The notes beneath the pieces are model-generated. The model did not search any database, was not told the DNA's origin, and saw only the letters and a list, made by a program, of their open reading frames with translations. Position numbers and translations under genes: made by a program. From Blastobasis lacticolella (lineage: Eukaryota; Arthropoda; Insecta; Lepidoptera; Blastobasidae), in NCBI GenBank assembly GCA_905147135.1, contig LR990042.1:434001-498000 (forward strand): a DNA stretch of 64,000 bases, written 5' to 3'. This document shows, one piece after another, positions 63,470 to 64,000 of the stretch (its first letter is position 1; each line of letters begins with the position of its first letter).

Positions 63470-63850
63470 TAATATTTGCCGCGCTCGCTCCCGCCGGTCG
63501 CCCGTAGCTCGCGGCGCGCTCGCACGTTTACGCCGAATGGGCCGTAACGGCGGCTGAAGTGGGTCTCAAATTGACGTCCATCTCTCTATTAAACGTGATG
63601 TTTCGCTTTTAATGTTTCACAGACGTCCCTTCGCGTTAGCCTCGCGTAAATATTTGGAAATATTACCGCCGCTACGGGCCCGCCCCCGCGAAGCGTCCAT
63701 TGCCGCTTTTGATACGTCACGTTTGCGACGTTTTATCAAATTAGCGGCGATGGTCACGCCAGCTATATTGGGAGTGTCGTTGTTTCAGTGCGGACTCTCT
63801 TCGCTAATGATTTGGGAGCGATCGACGTGGGTGGCCTAAGCTGTGATTGG
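63470..63850. other. GC-rich stretch, no recognised gene
   Basis: CpG-rich compared with its flanks. The frame 63612-63839 has no motif. Could be a host regulatory island or an old element. Confidence 0.3.
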
Positions 63851-63892
63851 TTTACAAAATCTATCGAAGAGAATGTAAAAATAATAATCATC

Positions 63893-64000
63893 GTAGCGTT
63901 ATGTACCGGTCAGGATTTGACAGATCAGGTAATTGCAGTACATCGACTACCATTTGACGTCCGTGACCCTGTAAACAGGGGAACCTGCTCAAATTGGATC
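63893..64000 (-). mobile_element. SINE-T copy, cut by the window edge
   Basis: AGCGTTATGTACCGGTCAGG, GATCAGGTAATTGCAGTACA, TCGACTACCATTTGACGTCC, CAGGGGAACCTGCTCAAATT. Continues beyond 64000. Confidence 0.72.

Overview
The window looks like repeat-dense DNA from a lepidopteran (moth or butterfly) nuclear genome. Recognisable mobile elements of almost every class are stacked and nested in AT-rich DNA. One convincing host-type coding exon is present (38430-40708), plus one weaker candidate exon (23966-24118, minus). There are no bacterial-style operons, rRNA or tRNA genes, or CRISPR arrays. The assignment rests on the LINE, SINE, Ty3/gypsy, BEL/Pao and Transib families recognised by motif from memory; no database was searched.

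Layout: 1-3665 is the 3' part of a Ty3/gypsy-like element (integrase C-terminus, long non-coding tail with three strong hairpins, possible LTR start). 3666-5360 holds small LINE and repeat fragments. 5766-8500 is a 5'-truncated LINE of a family called LINE-A here; further copies lie at 9236-10370, 15655-16476, 34761-35005, 41442-45460 and in several short 3' ends. 8811-8990 is a BEL/Pao remnant. 11225-15272 is a gypsy gag-protease gene split by a complete-ended 3.5 kb Transib (RAG1-like) DNA transposon at 11609-15129. That transposon has about 0.7 kb terminal inverted repeats, CACTGTG ends, a CGCCG target duplication and an internally deleted transposase. 16600-19140 is a second LINE (LINE-B) carrying a tRNA-Gly-like SINE.

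19280-24120 mixes gypsy fragments, an RTE-type LINE with a target duplication, 5S-rRNA-like SINE copies, an 89-nt near-perfect hairpin and a GC-rich island. 24895-28010 holds SINEs, a 213-bp hairpin MITE and a head-to-head satellite array. 28395-37165 is an old LINE (LINE-H) split by a 4.9 kb LINE (28836-33733) whose two ORFs are both open, and again by smaller elements. 38108-40708 is a probable secreted-protein gene with a Lys-Pro repeat, a Thr/Asp repeat and an acidic tail. 41442-45460 is a near full-length but broken LINE-A copy. 47345-52073 is an internally deleted gypsy element that received three insertions (MITE, tRNA-derived SINE, R2-like LINE), two with clear target duplications. 52593-64000 is further LINE, RTE, SINE and MITE debris.

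The elements record successive insertions. Most reading frames are broken by stops, frameshifts or loss of catalytic residues. The exceptions are the two ORFs of the 28836-33733 LINE and the repeat-rich exon at 38430-40708.
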